DNA of 20,994 nt from an uncultured Thalassolituus sp. (GCA_913054055.1 CAJXIT010000017.1:1-20994); one strand, 5' to 3'; shown: positions 7,557 to 14,862, counted from the stretch's first letter. Notes: generated by a model from the sequence alone, not told the origin. Made by a program: numbers and translations.

Positions 7557-7925
7557 CTAAAGTACTTCAGGAGCAAGTGATACAATCTTCATGAACTTCT
7601 CTGAGCGAAGTTCACGAGTCACTGGTCCGAAGATACGAGTACCGATTGGTGCTTGACCGGCGTTCAACAATACCGCAGCGTTTTGGTCGAAACGGATCAA
7701 AGACCCATCGTTACGACGAACACCTGCTTTAGTGCGAACAACCACAGCGTCTAACACTTGACCTTTTTTAACTTTACCGCGAGGAATTGCTTCCTTAACA
7801 GTAACTTTAATTAGGTCGCCTACACGTGCATAACGACGGTGTGAACCACCCAGTACTTTAATACACATTACGCGCTTTGCGCCGCTGTTATCAGCAACTT
7901 CAAGCATTGATTGTGTTTGAATCAT
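7557..7925 (-). CDS. rplN: 50S ribosomal protein L14
   Basis: 50S protein at the subunit interface that forms a bridge with 16S rRNA and is the docking site of the silencing factor RsfS. It has 122 residues (E. coli 123). The start is MIQTQSMLEVADNSGAKRVM, and the body contains GQAPIGTRIFGPVTRELR, the classic L14 signature. In E. coli it is the first gene of a separate spc operon; here only 27 nt separate it from rpsQ (26 nt on the other side of the palindrome), so it reads as an internal gene of one long transcript. Confidence 0.99.
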   Translation of the reverse strand: MIQTQSMLEVADNSGAKRVMCIKVLGGSHRRYARVGDLIKVTVKEAIPRGKVKKGQVLDAVVVRTKAGVRRNDGSLIRFDQNAAVLLNAGQAPIGTRIFGPVTRELRSEKFMKIVSLAPEVL

Positions 7926-7928
7926 GGT

Positions 7929-7943
7929 TTATAGCTCCTATAA
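7929..7943 (-). promoter_or_regulatory. Small palindrome over the rplN ribosome-binding site
   Basis: TTATAG, a 3-nt spacer and CTATAA form a 6-bp inverted repeat that contains the AGGAG of rplN. It could weakly mask ribosome entry at the old S10/spc boundary. The stem is AT-rich, so thermodynamic stability is doubtful. Confidence 0.35.
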
Positions 7944-7952
7944 TTCCTGGGC

Positions 7953-8213
7953 TTACACCTTGGCTGCACGTTCGTCAACGCTTACCAACATCCAAGATTT
8001 GGATTTTGATAGCGGACGACATTCACGAACTGTCACGGTATCACCGATTTGACATTCGTTTTGCTCGTCATGCGCGTGCAGTTTAGTAGAGCGTTTAACA
8101 AACTTACCGTAGATTGGGTGCTTAACGCGACGCTCAATCATAACAGTAACGGTTTTGTCCATTTTGTCGCTAACGACCTTACCTTGAAGAGTACGTACTA
8201 TCGCTTCAGCCAT
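7953..8213 (-). CDS. rpsQ: 30S ribosomal protein S17
   Basis: Primary 16S rRNA-binding protein of the lower 30S body. The chosen start MAEAIVRTLQGKVVSDK gives 86 residues (E. coli 84) and places AGG of GCAGGT 9 nt upstream. An ATG two codons earlier (8219) overlaps the rpmC stop as ATGA but sits only 3 nt from that AGG; either start is possible. The body VTVMIERRVKHPIYGKFVKR is family-typical, as is the C-terminal ECRPLSKSKSWMLV block. Confidence 0.97.
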   Translation of the reverse strand: MAEAIVRTLQGKVVSDKMDKTVTVMIERRVKHPIYGKFVKRSTKLHAHDEQNECQIGDTVTVRECRPLSKSKSWMLVSVDERAAKV

Positions 8214-8215
8214 AA

Positions 8216-8407
8216 TCATTTACCTGCTTTCTGGTTGATGATGGTTTTAACGCGCGCAATATCGCGACGCACTTCTTTTAGCAAATGAGATTGACCTAAT
8301 TGGCCAGTCGCCTTTTGCATGCGGTATTTAAATTGGTCCGCTAACAAGTCTTTAAGCTCAGTTCCAAGCTCATCGACAGATTTTTCACGTAAGTCTTGTG
8401 CTTTCAT
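8216..8407 (-). CDS. rpmC: 50S ribosomal protein L29
   Basis: Small helical-hairpin 50S protein at the peptide tunnel exit, near the trigger factor and SRP docking site. The start MKAQDLREKSVDELGTELKD gives 63 residues, exactly the E. coli length. The family signature QSHLLKEVRRDIARVKTI is present. The ATG overlaps the rplP stop as TGATG. An in-frame GTG one codon upstream (8410) is less likely. Confidence 0.98.
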   Translation of the reverse strand: MKAQDLREKSVDELGTELKDLLADQFKYRMQKATGQLGQSHLLKEVRRDIARVKTIINQKAGK

Positions 8408-8817
8408 CACATCACCGTCCGAGTAACAAACTGAGTTGCAATAGGAAGCTTAGCTGCTGCAAGATCAAACGCTTCACGCGCTAGCTCTTCAGAAACACCT
8501 TCCATCTCATAAAGGACACGACCCGGCTGAATCTGGCAAACCCAGTATTCAACGTTACCCTTACCTTTACCCTGACGAACCTCAAGAGGTTTGCTGGTAA
8601 TCGGCTTGTCTGGGAAGATACGAATCCAGATTTTACCGCCACGTTTAATTTTACGGTTCATCGCACGACGAGCCGATTCAATTTGACGTGCAGTGATGCG
8701 ACCGCGACCGGTAGCTTTAAGGCCATATTCGCCAAAGCTAACTTTACAGCCTTTTGCAAGGCCACGGTTGCGGCCTTTCATCATCTTACGGAATTTTGTG
8801 CGTTTAGGTTGTAACAT
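8407..8817 (-). CDS. rplP: 50S ribosomal protein L16
   Basis: 50S protein at the A-site tRNA elbow, essential for late assembly. It has 136 residues, as in E. coli. The start MLQPKRTKFRKMMKGRNRG and the segment GKGKGNVEYWVCQIQPGRVL are diagnostic. Arg81, the residue hydroxylated by YcfD in E. coli, is conserved in EVRQGKGKG. It is coupled to rpmC through an overlapping TGATG and lies 14 nt after rpsC. Confidence 0.99.
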   Translation of the reverse strand: MLQPKRTKFRKMMKGRNRGLAKGCKVSFGEYGLKATGRGRITARQIESARRAMNRKIKRGGKIWIRIFPDKPITSKPLEVRQGKGKGNVEYWVCQIQPGRVLYEMEGVSEELAREAFDLAAAKLPIATQFVTRTVM

Positions 8818-8831
8818 CTTTTACGCTCCCC

Positions 8832-9524
8832 TTACTTCGCTTGACGTTGCTTTTTAGCACCGCCACTTTTAGCGCGGGCACGAACTTCGTCGATACCACC
8901 AAGGATTTCGCCTTTGAAGATCCACACTTTGATGCCGATAACACCGTAAGTTGTGTGAGCTTCATAGGTAGCGTAATCGATGTCTGCACGTAGTGTATGT
9001 AGAGGCACACGACCTTCACGATACCACTCAGCACGCGCAATCTCTGCACCGCCTAAACGACCGCTAACTTGAATCTTGATACCTTCAGCACCACCACGCA
9101 TTGCATTTTGAACTGCACGCTTCATGGCACGACGGAACATAACACGACGCTCTAATTGGCTAGCAACTGACTGGCCTACAAGCTTCGCATCAAGATCTGG
9201 CTTGCGAATTTCTTCAATGTTTAGGTGAACTGGGATACCCATCATGTCGGCTACGTCTTTACGCAACTTATCAACATCTTCACCTTTTTTACCAATCACG
9301 ATGCCTGGACGGGCTGTGTGAATGGTGATTTTTGCAGTCTGAGCTGGACGCTCAATTACAACTTTACTTACTGATGCTTTTTCAAGACGCTTCTCAATAA
9401 GAGCACGTACTTCAATATCAGTTAGCAGTTGATCTGCATATTTGTCTTTTCCAGCATACCAAACAGAGTTGTGATCTTTGGTAATGCCCAGGCGTATGCC
9501 CGTAGGATGTACTTTCTGACCCAT
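8832..9524 (-). CDS. rpsC: 30S ribosomal protein S3
   Basis: 30S head protein lining the mRNA entry channel, with helicase activity together with S4 and S5. It has 230 residues (E. coli 233). The N-terminus MGQKVHPTGIRLGITKDHNS and the KH domain with the GxxG loop (GKKG, residues 78-81, in RPGIVIGKKGEDVDKLRK) are clear. The C-terminal domain contains GRLGGAEIARAEWYREGRVP. Only 4 nt separate it from rplV. Confidence 0.99.
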   Translation of the reverse strand: MGQKVHPTGIRLGITKDHNSVWYAGKDKYADQLLTDIEVRALIEKRLEKASVSKVVIERPAQTAKITIHTARPGIVIGKKGEDVDKLRKDVADMMGIPVHLNIEEIRKPDLDAKLVGQSVASQLERRVMFRRAMKRAVQNAMRGGAEGIKIQVSGRLGGAEIARAEWYREGRVPLHTLRADIDYATYEAHTTYGVIGIKVWIFKGEILGGIDEVRARAKSGGAKKQRQAK

Positions 9525-9528
9525 AACC

Positions 9529-9861
9529 TTAGACCTCTGTTACCTTAACGGTGATATGACAAGAACGCTTAAGTATGCGATCCGCACGACCTTTCGCACG
9601 AGGGCGAATACGCTTCATTGTCATAGCTTCGTCAACAAAGATTGTTGAAACTTCCAGCTCGTCAACGTCAGCACCATCGTTGTGCTCAGCGTTAGCAATT
9701 GCAGACTCAAGAACTTTCTTGATTAACTCTGCACCCTTTTTAGGGCTGAAAGACAAAATGTTTAAAGCGTCTGCTACTGACTTACCGCGAATTTGATCCG
9801 CAACCAAGCGAGCTTTCTGAGCAGAAATATGCGCGCTTTTTAGCTTTGCAACTGTTTCCAT
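9529..9861 (-). CDS. rplV: 50S ribosomal protein L22
   Basis: 50S protein whose long beta-hairpin lines the peptide exit tunnel and affects macrolide binding. It has 110 residues, as in E. coli. The hairpin segment MKRIRPRAKGRADRILKRS (about residues 82-100) is intact with no deletion of the type that causes macrolide resistance. It lies 6 nt after rpsS. Confidence 0.99.
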   Translation of the reverse strand: METVAKLKSAHISAQKARLVADQIRGKSVADALNILSFSPKKGAELIKKVLESAIANAEHNDGADVDELEVSTIFVDEAMTMKRIRPRAKGRADRILKRSCHITVKVTEV

Positions 9862-9867
9862 CTCAAA

Positions 9868-10143
9868 TTACCTCTTGGCCTTTTTATCAGCAACGTGACC
9901 TTTATAGGTACGAGTTCCGGCGAATTCGCCTAACTTGTGCCCAACCATTTCTTCGCTTACAAGTACTGGTACATGTTGACGACCGTTATGGACTGCAATG
10001 GTCAAACCAACAAACTCAGGGAAAATAGTAGAACGACGAGACCAAGTCTTAATTGGTTTGCGATCACCCTTTTCCAGAGCTGTTTCAACCTTAGCCATAA
10101 GGTGATGGTCAACAAATGGACCTTTCTTTAATGAACGTGGCAT
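9868..10143 (-). CDS. rpsS: 30S ribosomal protein S19
   Basis: 30S head protein that pairs with S13 and forms intersubunit bridges. It has 91 residues (E. coli 92). The start MPRSLKKGPFVDHHLMAKVE and the signature TIAVHNGRQHVPVLVSEEMV with GHKLGEFAGTRTYKGH are diagnostic. It lies between rplB (17-nt gap) and rplV. Confidence 0.99.
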   Translation of the reverse strand: MPRSLKKGPFVDHHLMAKVETALEKGDRKPIKTWSRRSTIFPEFVGLTIAVHNGRQHVPVLVSEEMVGHKLGEFAGTRTYKGHVADKKAKR

Positions 10144-10160
10144 TTAATTCACCCTATCCG

Positions 10161-10985
10161 TTATTTAGAACGGCGACGGACAATTAGCTTGTCAGTACGC
10201 TTATTCTTACGAGTTTTGTAGCCCTTAGTCGGTACACCCCAAGGAGATACTGGGTGACGACCACCTGAAGTACGACCTTCACCACCACCATGTGGGTGAT
10301 CTACCGGGTTCATTGCTACACCACGAACAGTAGGACGAACACCACGCCAGCGCGTCGCACCAGCTTTACCTAGTTGACGTAGGCTGTGTTCTGAGTTGCT
10401 TACTTCGCCTAAAGTAGCGCGACAGTCAGCAAGAATCTTACGCATTTCGCCAGAACGTAGACGCAATGTTACGTATGGGCCTTCTTTTGCGATCAACTGC
10501 GCTGAAGTACCAGCAGAACGAGCCATCTGGCCGCCTTTACCTGGTTTCAGTTCGATGTTGTGAATAACAGAACCTAAAGGCATGTTACGAACACTCATCG
10601 TGCTACCTACTTTAATAGGTGCAGTTTCGCCAGAAATGATCTGATCACCAGCATTTAGACCTTTAGGGGCCAAAATGTAGCGACGCTCACCATCTGCATA
10701 GCAAACTAATGCAATGTTTGCAGAACGGTTTGGATCGTATTCTAAACGCTCAACGTTGGCTGGAATGCCATCTTTATTACGTTTGAAGTCAATAACACGG
10801 TACAACTGCTTATGACCGCCGCCTTTATGACGACTGGTAATACGACCGTTGTTGTTACGACCACCAGACTTACTTTGCTTCTCTACTAATGCAGAGTGTG
10901 GACGACCTTTGTGAAGATCTTGGTTCACGACCTTAACAACGTGACGGCGTCCAGCAGAAGTTGGCTTGGTTTTTACTAATGCCAT
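10161..10985 (-). CDS. rplB: 50S ribosomal protein L2
   Basis: Highly conserved 50S protein needed for subunit association and the peptidyl-transferase region. It has 274 residues (E. coli 273). The signature RGVAMNPVDHPHGGGEGRTS (residues 221-240) is intact; His230 aligns with E. coli His229, implicated in peptidyl-transferase activity. The basic tail TKGYKTRKNKRTDKLIVRRR is typical. It lies 14 nt after rplW. Confidence 0.99.
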   Translation of the reverse strand: MALVKTKPTSAGRRHVVKVVNQDLHKGRPHSALVEKQSKSGGRNNNGRITSRHKGGGHKQLYRVIDFKRNKDGIPANVERLEYDPNRSANIALVCYADGERRYILAPKGLNAGDQIISGETAPIKVGSTMSVRNMPLGSVIHNIELKPGKGGQMARSAGTSAQLIAKEGPYVTLRLRSGEMRKILADCRATLGEVSNSEHSLRQLGKAGATRWRGVRPTVRGVAMNPVDHPHGGGEGRTSGGRHPVSPWGVPTKGYKTRKNKRTDKLIVRRRSK

Positions 10986-10999
10986 CTTAACTACTCCTA

Positions 11000-11296
11000 T
11001 TACTCGACGTCAGCGAAGTCAATATCGTGACCATCAGCTAAACGAACGTATGCTTTACGCAGATCGTTACGTTTACCCATGCCACGTGCTGTACGCTTGG
11101 TTTTACCTTTAATGTTAAGCACTTGTACATTTCGAACTTTAACTTCGAACAATTGCTCAACGGCTGCTTTGATTTCTGGCTTGGTTGCATCAGGTGCTAC
11201 ACGGAAAACGAACTGGCCGTCTTTATCCGCTACAACTGTTGCTTTCTCAGAAATGTGAGGTCCAAGTAGAACTTTATAGATACGCTCTTGGTTCAT
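11000..11296 (-). CDS. rplW: 50S ribosomal protein L23
   Basis: 50S protein at the tunnel exit, main docking site for trigger factor and SRP. It has 98 residues (E. coli 100). The start MNQERIYKVLLGPHISEKAT and the conserved VRNVQVLNIKGKTKRTARGMG extended loop are visible. Its ATG overlaps the rplD stop by 4 nt (ATGA), so the two are translationally coupled. Confidence 0.98.
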   Translation of the reverse strand: MNQERIYKVLLGPHISEKATVVADKDGQFVFRVAPDATKPEIKAAVEQLFEVKVRNVQVLNIKGKTKRTARGMGKRNDLRKAYVRLADGHDIDFADVE

Positions 11297-11895
11297 CCTA
11301 ACATCTCCTCAACTTTCTTAAGTGCCGGTACAGTTACCAATACTTTTTCGAAAGAAATCAGGCTAACAGGATCCACACCACCCGCTTCAGCAACGGCTAC
11401 GTTTGGTAGGTTGCGAGATGCAAGGTAAACGTTTTTGTTAACTTCAGCGTCAACAATAAGAACGTTTGATAAATCCATACCGTCTAATTTCGCCGCAAAT
11501 GCTTTGGTTTTGTGGTCAGCCACTTCAAAGCTATCTACAACAACTAAACGATCCTGACGAACAAGTTCAGACCAAATAGCTTGCATCGCTGCGCGATACA
11601 TCTTTTTGTTTAACTTCTGATCGTAGTCACGAGGACGTGCAGCGAACGTTACGCCACCTGAACGCCAGATCGGACCACGAGAAGTACCAGCACGCGCTCG
11701 GCCAGTACCTTTTTGACGCCATGGTTTAGCACCACCGCCGCTTACATCTGCGCGGTTTTTCTGTGCTTTAGAACCTTGACGCGCTCCAGCTTGGTAGGCT
11801 GTTACTAACTGGTGTACCAATGCTTCGTTGTAATCACGAGCAAAAGCTGCATCAGAAAGAGTAACTGTGGAGCCACCTTGAATATTAATATCCAT
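11293..11895 (-). CDS. rplD: 50S ribosomal protein L4
   Basis: 50S assembly protein with a tunnel-lining loop; in E. coli it also autoregulates the S10 operon by attenuation and translational repression. It has 200 residues (E. coli 201). The tunnel loop VSGGGAKPWRQKGTGRARAG (residues 51-70), followed by GPIWRSGGVTFAARPRDY, is intact. Given the very short rpsJ leader here, the classic L4 target hairpins seem to be missing, so autoregulation in this organism is uncertain. Confidence 0.99.
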   Translation of the reverse strand: MDINIQGGSTVTLSDAAFARDYNEALVHQLVTAYQAGARQGSKAQKNRADVSGGGAKPWRQKGTGRARAGTSRGPIWRSGGVTFAARPRDYDQKLNKKMYRAAMQAIWSELVRQDRLVVVDSFEVADHKTKAFAAKLDGMDLSNVLIVDAEVNKNVYLASRNLPNVAVAEAGGVDPVSLISFEKVLVTVPALKKVEEMLG

Positions 11896-11905
11896 TGATT
11901 ACCCC

Positions 11906-12544
11906 TTATCCGCGAGCTTTAATCGCTGGCTTAATGATCAATTGACCACCGGTAGCACCAGGAAGTGCGCCCTTAACCAGGATTAAGTTGCTTTCCGCAT
12001 CAACACGAACAACTTCAAGATTCTGAGTTGTTACGCGTTCAGCGCCCATGTGGCCAGACATTTTTTTGCCTTTCCAAACACGACCTGGTGTTTGACATTG
12101 ACCAATAGAACCGTTTGAACGGTGAGACAAGGAGTTACCGTGAGTCGCATCTTGCATGGAGAAATTCCAGCGCTTGATACCACCTTGGAAACCTTTACCT
12201 TTAGATGTGCCGGTAACATCAACAATTTGACCCGCTTCGAAACGAGTAACTGTTAATTCATCACCAACATTTAATTCCGCTACTTCTTCAGTACGGAATT
12301 CCAACAGACTATCGCCCGCAGCTACATTTGCTTTCGCAAAGTGACCTGCCGCAGCTTTAGAAACGCGTGAAGCTTTCTTCTCGCCTGCTGTAACTTGAAC
12401 AGCATTATATCCGTCAGTATCAGTCGTTTTAACTTGAGAAACACGGTTAGGTGTCACCTCAATAACTGTTACTGGAACAGAAGCGCCGTCTTCAGTAAAT
12501 ATACGGGTCATACCCGCTTTTTTACCTACTAATCCAAGTGCCAT
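11906..12544 (-). CDS. rplC: 50S ribosomal protein L3
   Basis: Assembly-initiating 50S protein reaching the peptidyl-transferase centre. The chosen start MALGLVGKKAGMTRIFTEDG gives 212 residues (E. coli 209) and has an AGAGGT ribosome site 8 nt upstream. The frame stays open for 16 codons upstream, but that part has no family similarity. The signature GNSLSHRSNGSIGQCQTPGR is present; Gln151 aligns with E. coli Gln150, the PrmB methylation site. The preceding gap to rpsJ is 101 nt, longer than is usual for this junction. Confidence 0.98.
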   Translation of the reverse strand: MALGLVGKKAGMTRIFTEDGASVPVTVIEVTPNRVSQVKTTDTDGYNAVQVTAGEKKASRVSKAAAGHFAKANVAAGDSLLEFRTEEVAELNVGDELTVTRFEAGQIVDVTGTSKGKGFQGGIKRWNFSMQDATHGNSLSHRSNGSIGQCQTPGRVWKGKKMSGHMGAERVTTQNLEVVRVDAESNLILVKGALPGATGGQLIIKPAIKARG

Positions 12545-12603
12545 GTTAATACCTCTTGTGTACGGGGCTGAATACCCACTATGGCCGCCCAAAAAGCGTT
12601 ACA

Positions 12604-12620
12604 CTAGAAACTAGTTCTAG
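12604..12620 (-). other. Small inverted repeat in the rpsJ-rplC gap
   Basis: CTAGAA and TTCTAG flank 5 nt, forming a 6-bp AT-rich hairpin within the 101-nt rpsJ-rplC spacer. No U-run follows on the transcript strand and no convincing promoter was seen. It may be a processing or spacing element, or chance. Confidence 0.25.
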
Positions 12621-12645
12621 CTCGTTTATTAAAGTTTATTTCGAA

Positions 12646-12957
12646 TTAACCTAGGCTAATCTGAACTTCAACACCCGCAGCTAGATCCAACTTCATAAGC
12701 GCGTCTACAGTTTTTTCCGTAGGCTCAACAATGTCGAGCATGCGCTTGTGTGTACGAATCTCATATTGATCGCGCGCGTCTTTGTTGACGTGCGGTGAAA
12801 CCAATATAGTTAAACGCTCTTTACGTGTGGGCAGCGGTATAGGACCACGAACCTGTGCACCAGTACGCTTAGCCGTTTCCACGATTTCTTGCGTAGACTG
12901 GTCGATCAGGCGATGGTCAAAGGCCTTCAGCCGGATACGAATTTTCTGGTTTTGCAT
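12646..12957 (-). CDS. rpsJ: 30S ribosomal protein S10
   Basis: 30S head protein that, as NusE, also joins antitermination complexes with NusB and couples RNA polymerase to ribosomes through NusG. The chosen start MQNQKIRIRLKAFDHRLIDQ gives 103 residues, the E. coli length, with GGAG 9 nt upstream. The frame stays open 24 codons further (to 13029), but that start lies inside the spacer of the promoter, upstream of the predicted transcription start, so it cannot be used. First gene of the supra-operon. Confidence 0.99.
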   Translation of the reverse strand: MQNQKIRIRLKAFDHRLIDQSTQEIVETAKRTGAQVRGPIPLPTRKERLTILVSPHVNKDARDQYEIRTHKRMLDIVEPTEKTVDALMKLDLAAGVEVQISLG

Positions 12958-13015
12958 AACCAAGAACTCCGATAATGAAACATAAATCCGCTTACCCCTT
13001 TTTAAAGGGACGCGA

Positions 13016-13044
13016 ATTATATGCGCCATCCGTCAAGCTGTCAA
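13016..13044 (-). promoter_or_regulatory. Consensus sigma-70 promoter of the S10 operon
   Basis: On the minus strand TTGACA (13039-13044) and TATAAT (13016-13021) are separated by exactly 17 bp, a perfect match to the housekeeping consensus. The transcription start is expected near 13009, giving a leader of only about 50 nt to the rpsJ ATG. The leader holds a small CCCTT/AAGGG hairpin (about 12993-13008). No clear AT-rich UP element precedes the -35. Confidence 0.88.
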
Positions 13045-13276
13045 GCCTTTACTCAACCTCAAAACCTAGCAACGATGCGGCCTAGAAAGACGCTTGTTGA
13101 ATTATTAAACAGAGAGATTTTTCATGAAAGTCAATAGGGCATTGAACACTATATAAACAGCTCTTTTTACACTAAAACTTTTGAGAGATATGTCACTGAC
13201 TTCGAATCAAACAGGGTATAAAGTAAGCACTCGCTCCAATAATTTCAGCCCTTCCTAAAAAGAGATTGTTTGTTTT
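13045..13276. other. Divergent intergenic region, S10 promoter to DUF4266 gene
   Basis: This stretch lies between the minus-strand S10 promoter and the plus-strand DUF4266 gene. It is AT-rich on the right. A TATAAA at 13217-13222 could be a -10 box for the plus-strand pair, but no well-spaced -35 was found. No RNA gene or repeat was recognised. Confidence 0.4.
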
Positions 13277-13522
13277 ATGCACTACCTACTGGTTAGAACC
13301 TTTCTATTAGTATGGTTATTAGGCCTATCCGCCTGCTCAATCATAGAACCCATGACCAACTTTGAAACCGTTAAACCTTGGCAAAAAGGCATTTTGGCGA
13401 AAGAAGAAATGGCGCTAGAAGGCGACCCAATCGATGCTTATGTCAATGACCATATCTATTTTAGTAAAGAAGGCTCAACGGGTGGCACCAGCGTAGGAGG
13501 AGGCGGTTGTGGCTGTAACTAA
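13277..13522 (+). CDS. DUF4266 family lipoprotein
   Basis: Small (81-residue) predicted lipoprotein of unknown function. A hydrophobic signal peptide ends in the lipobox L17-S18-A19-C20. Ser after the Cys suggests outer-membrane sorting. The mature part carries the DUF4266 pattern: VKPWQKGILAKEEMALEGDP, then DHIYFSKEGSTGG, and the glycine/cysteine tail GGGGCGCN at the C-terminus. The next gene (DUF3570) starts inside this one, a common pairing for the family. From memory, such pairs often occur with ApbE flavin transferase and thioredoxin-like genes, but neither is present here. The two tail cysteines could bind metal or form a disulfide; this is inference. Confidence 0.85.
   Translation: MHYLLVRTFLLVWLLGLSACSIIEPMTNFETVKPWQKGILAKEEMALEGDPIDAYVNDHIYFSKEGSTGGTSVGGGGCGCN
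13495..13500 (+). promoter_or_regulatory. Ribosome site for DUF3570 gene within DUF4266 codons
   Basis: AGGAGG, 8 nt before the GTG start at 13509, is formed by the codons for consecutive glycines in the DUF4266 tail. It is a perfect Shine-Dalgarno match and supports the GTG start. Confidence 0.8.
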
Positions 13523-14774
13523 CAATAAAAGCAAGACCCACTCGAACATCAGCAAACAATTAGGTGTGGCCGCCAGCTCTTTGTTAGGTACTTGCGCTAC
13601 CCAAGCAGCCGAGCCTGACAACCTATATAACAACTGGGACATCGATGTAGGCTACTTATATTACGAAGAACCTGAGTACATCGCTGTCGATACATACATG
13701 GCGATGATTAAAGGCAATCTTAGTGACAAAGACACAATTAAACTAGGTGTCGTATTCGATACATTGAGCGGCGCAACCCCTTCCGGCGCCCTTCCGGATT
13801 CTGAGTTTGTTTCAGTTTCAGGGGTTTCAGGTGGCGGCGTATCCGGTGGAGGAGGCTCTGGCGGTAAAGTAGCGTTTGATGACACTCGCCTAGCCGTAGA
13901 TGTTCAATGGGGCCGCGAACTCAAACGCTTATTGCGCACCAAAGTCAGTGCATATATGTCTGTAGAAGGCGACTATACAGCAGTAGGTGGCAGCCTTGGC
14001 ATTGAGCAGGACTCGAAAGACAAAGCTTATACGCTTTCTGCCGCCATTGGCCTTGCCACCGATAAAGTCAGTAAAAGCGATGAAAGCACACCGGAACCGT
14101 TAGCCGAGCTAGGCAATGAAGACACGTATGGCGCAGGCCATAAAAATACAGCAGATGTCATGTTTGGCGCTACCCGTGTTATTAACCGCCGCACCCAAGC
14201 CATGCTCAACCTAAGCTACAGCTTATCCCTGGGATATCACACCGACCCTTATAAAATCATCAGTGTGGCCGACAATACAGATTCCGAACTTACGCAGGTA
14301 ACCGAGCACAGGCCCGATACACGAGAGCGCTTTATTGTTTACAGCAAGATCATGCACGAGCTTCCTTCGAGCGGTCACCACCTAGGCTTAAGCTATCGCT
14401 ATCATATGGATAGCTGGCAACTTAACTCCCATACAATCGAAACCACATATAATTTAAAACTAGAGAGTAATAATTCCATCGAGCCATTTTTGCGCCTATA
14501 TCACCAGCAAGCCGCTGACTTTTATACGCGCACCATCTTGATCGACCCTGGCGTGGTATTTTCAGATGTCACACTACCTGAACACGCTTCTGCCGATGTT
14601 CGCTTAAGTGAAATGCAAAGCACGACGCTTGGAGCAAAGTACATTTATAAAACCAGTGCAAAAGGGTCCATCGATACTCGAATTGGCTATTATCATCGCA
14701 ACTATACTAACGCTAACATTAATGATGATGGCGCTTATTTCGTTCAATTGGACTTTAGTAAGGCGTTTAATTGA
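13509..14774 (+). CDS. DUF3570 family predicted outer-membrane protein
   Basis: Protein of 421 residues resembling the DUF3570 family, predicted beta-barrel-like envelope proteins of unknown function. The GTG start is supported by a strong ribosome site in the upstream gene and a 14-nt overlap with it. A moderately hydrophobic N-terminal segment ends near A33-A34 as a likely signal peptide. The family motif DTLSGATPSGA (residues 84-94) is followed by a glycine/serine loop (about 105-119) and FDDTRLAVD. The remainder alternates polar and aromatic residues like amphipathic beta strands, ending QLDFSKAFN. Probably one operon with the DUF4266 lipoprotein, whose tail has a similar Gly-rich character. 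The barrel prediction is inferred from pattern, not modelled. Confidence 0.82.
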   Translation: MAVTNNKSKTHSNISKQLGVAASSLLGTCATQAAEPDNLYNNWDIDVGYLYYEEPEYIAVDTYMAMIKGNLSDKDTIKLGVVFDTLSGATPSGALPDSEFVSVSGVSGGGVSGGGGSGGKVAFDDTRLAVDVQWGRELKRLLRTKVSAYMSVEGDYTAVGGSLGIEQDSKDKAYTLSAAIGLATDKVSKSDESTPEPLAELGNEDTYGAGHKNTADVMFGATRVINRRTQAMLNLSYSLSLGYHTDPYKIISVADNTDSELTQVTEHRPDTRERFIVYSKIMHELPSSGHHLGLSYRYHMDSWQLNSHTIETTYNLKLESNNSIEPFLRLYHQQAADFYTRTILIDPGVVFSDVTLPEHASADVRLSEMQSTTLGAKYIYKTSAKGSIDTRIGYYHRNYTNANINDDGAYFVQLDFSKAFN

Positions 14775-14798
14775 TAACCCCATATTGAAACGTCCATT

Positions 14799-14837
14799 AA
14801 AAAAGCCGCTCAACATTGATTGTTGAGCGGCTTTTTT
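14799..14837. terminator. Bidirectional intrinsic terminator
   Basis: A perfect 17-bp inverted repeat, AAAAAAGCCGCTCAACA with its complement, surrounds a 5-nt loop (14816-14820). It gives a U-run on either strand. It serves the convergent DUF3570 (plus) and DUF1501 (minus) genes. Confidence 0.95.
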
Positions 14838-14862
14838 GTTTTCTAAGTATCGATAAGTCGGC

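Noticed and set aside
8804..9049. 81-codon minus-strand frame
   Set aside because: Lies in another frame of rpsC, which is certain; no ribosome site or protein features.
12958..13029. N-terminal 24-residue extension of S10
   Set aside because: It would start within the promoter spacer, upstream of the predicted transcription start, and it has no family similarity.
13124..13156. 10-codon frame MKVNRALNTI with a nearby AGAGAG
   Set aside because: Too short, not linked to the following gene (121 nt away), and likely chance.
13661..13885. Proline/threonine-rich minus-strand frame opposite DUF3570
   Set aside because: Antisense shadow of the Gly/Ser-rich loop of the DUF3570 gene.
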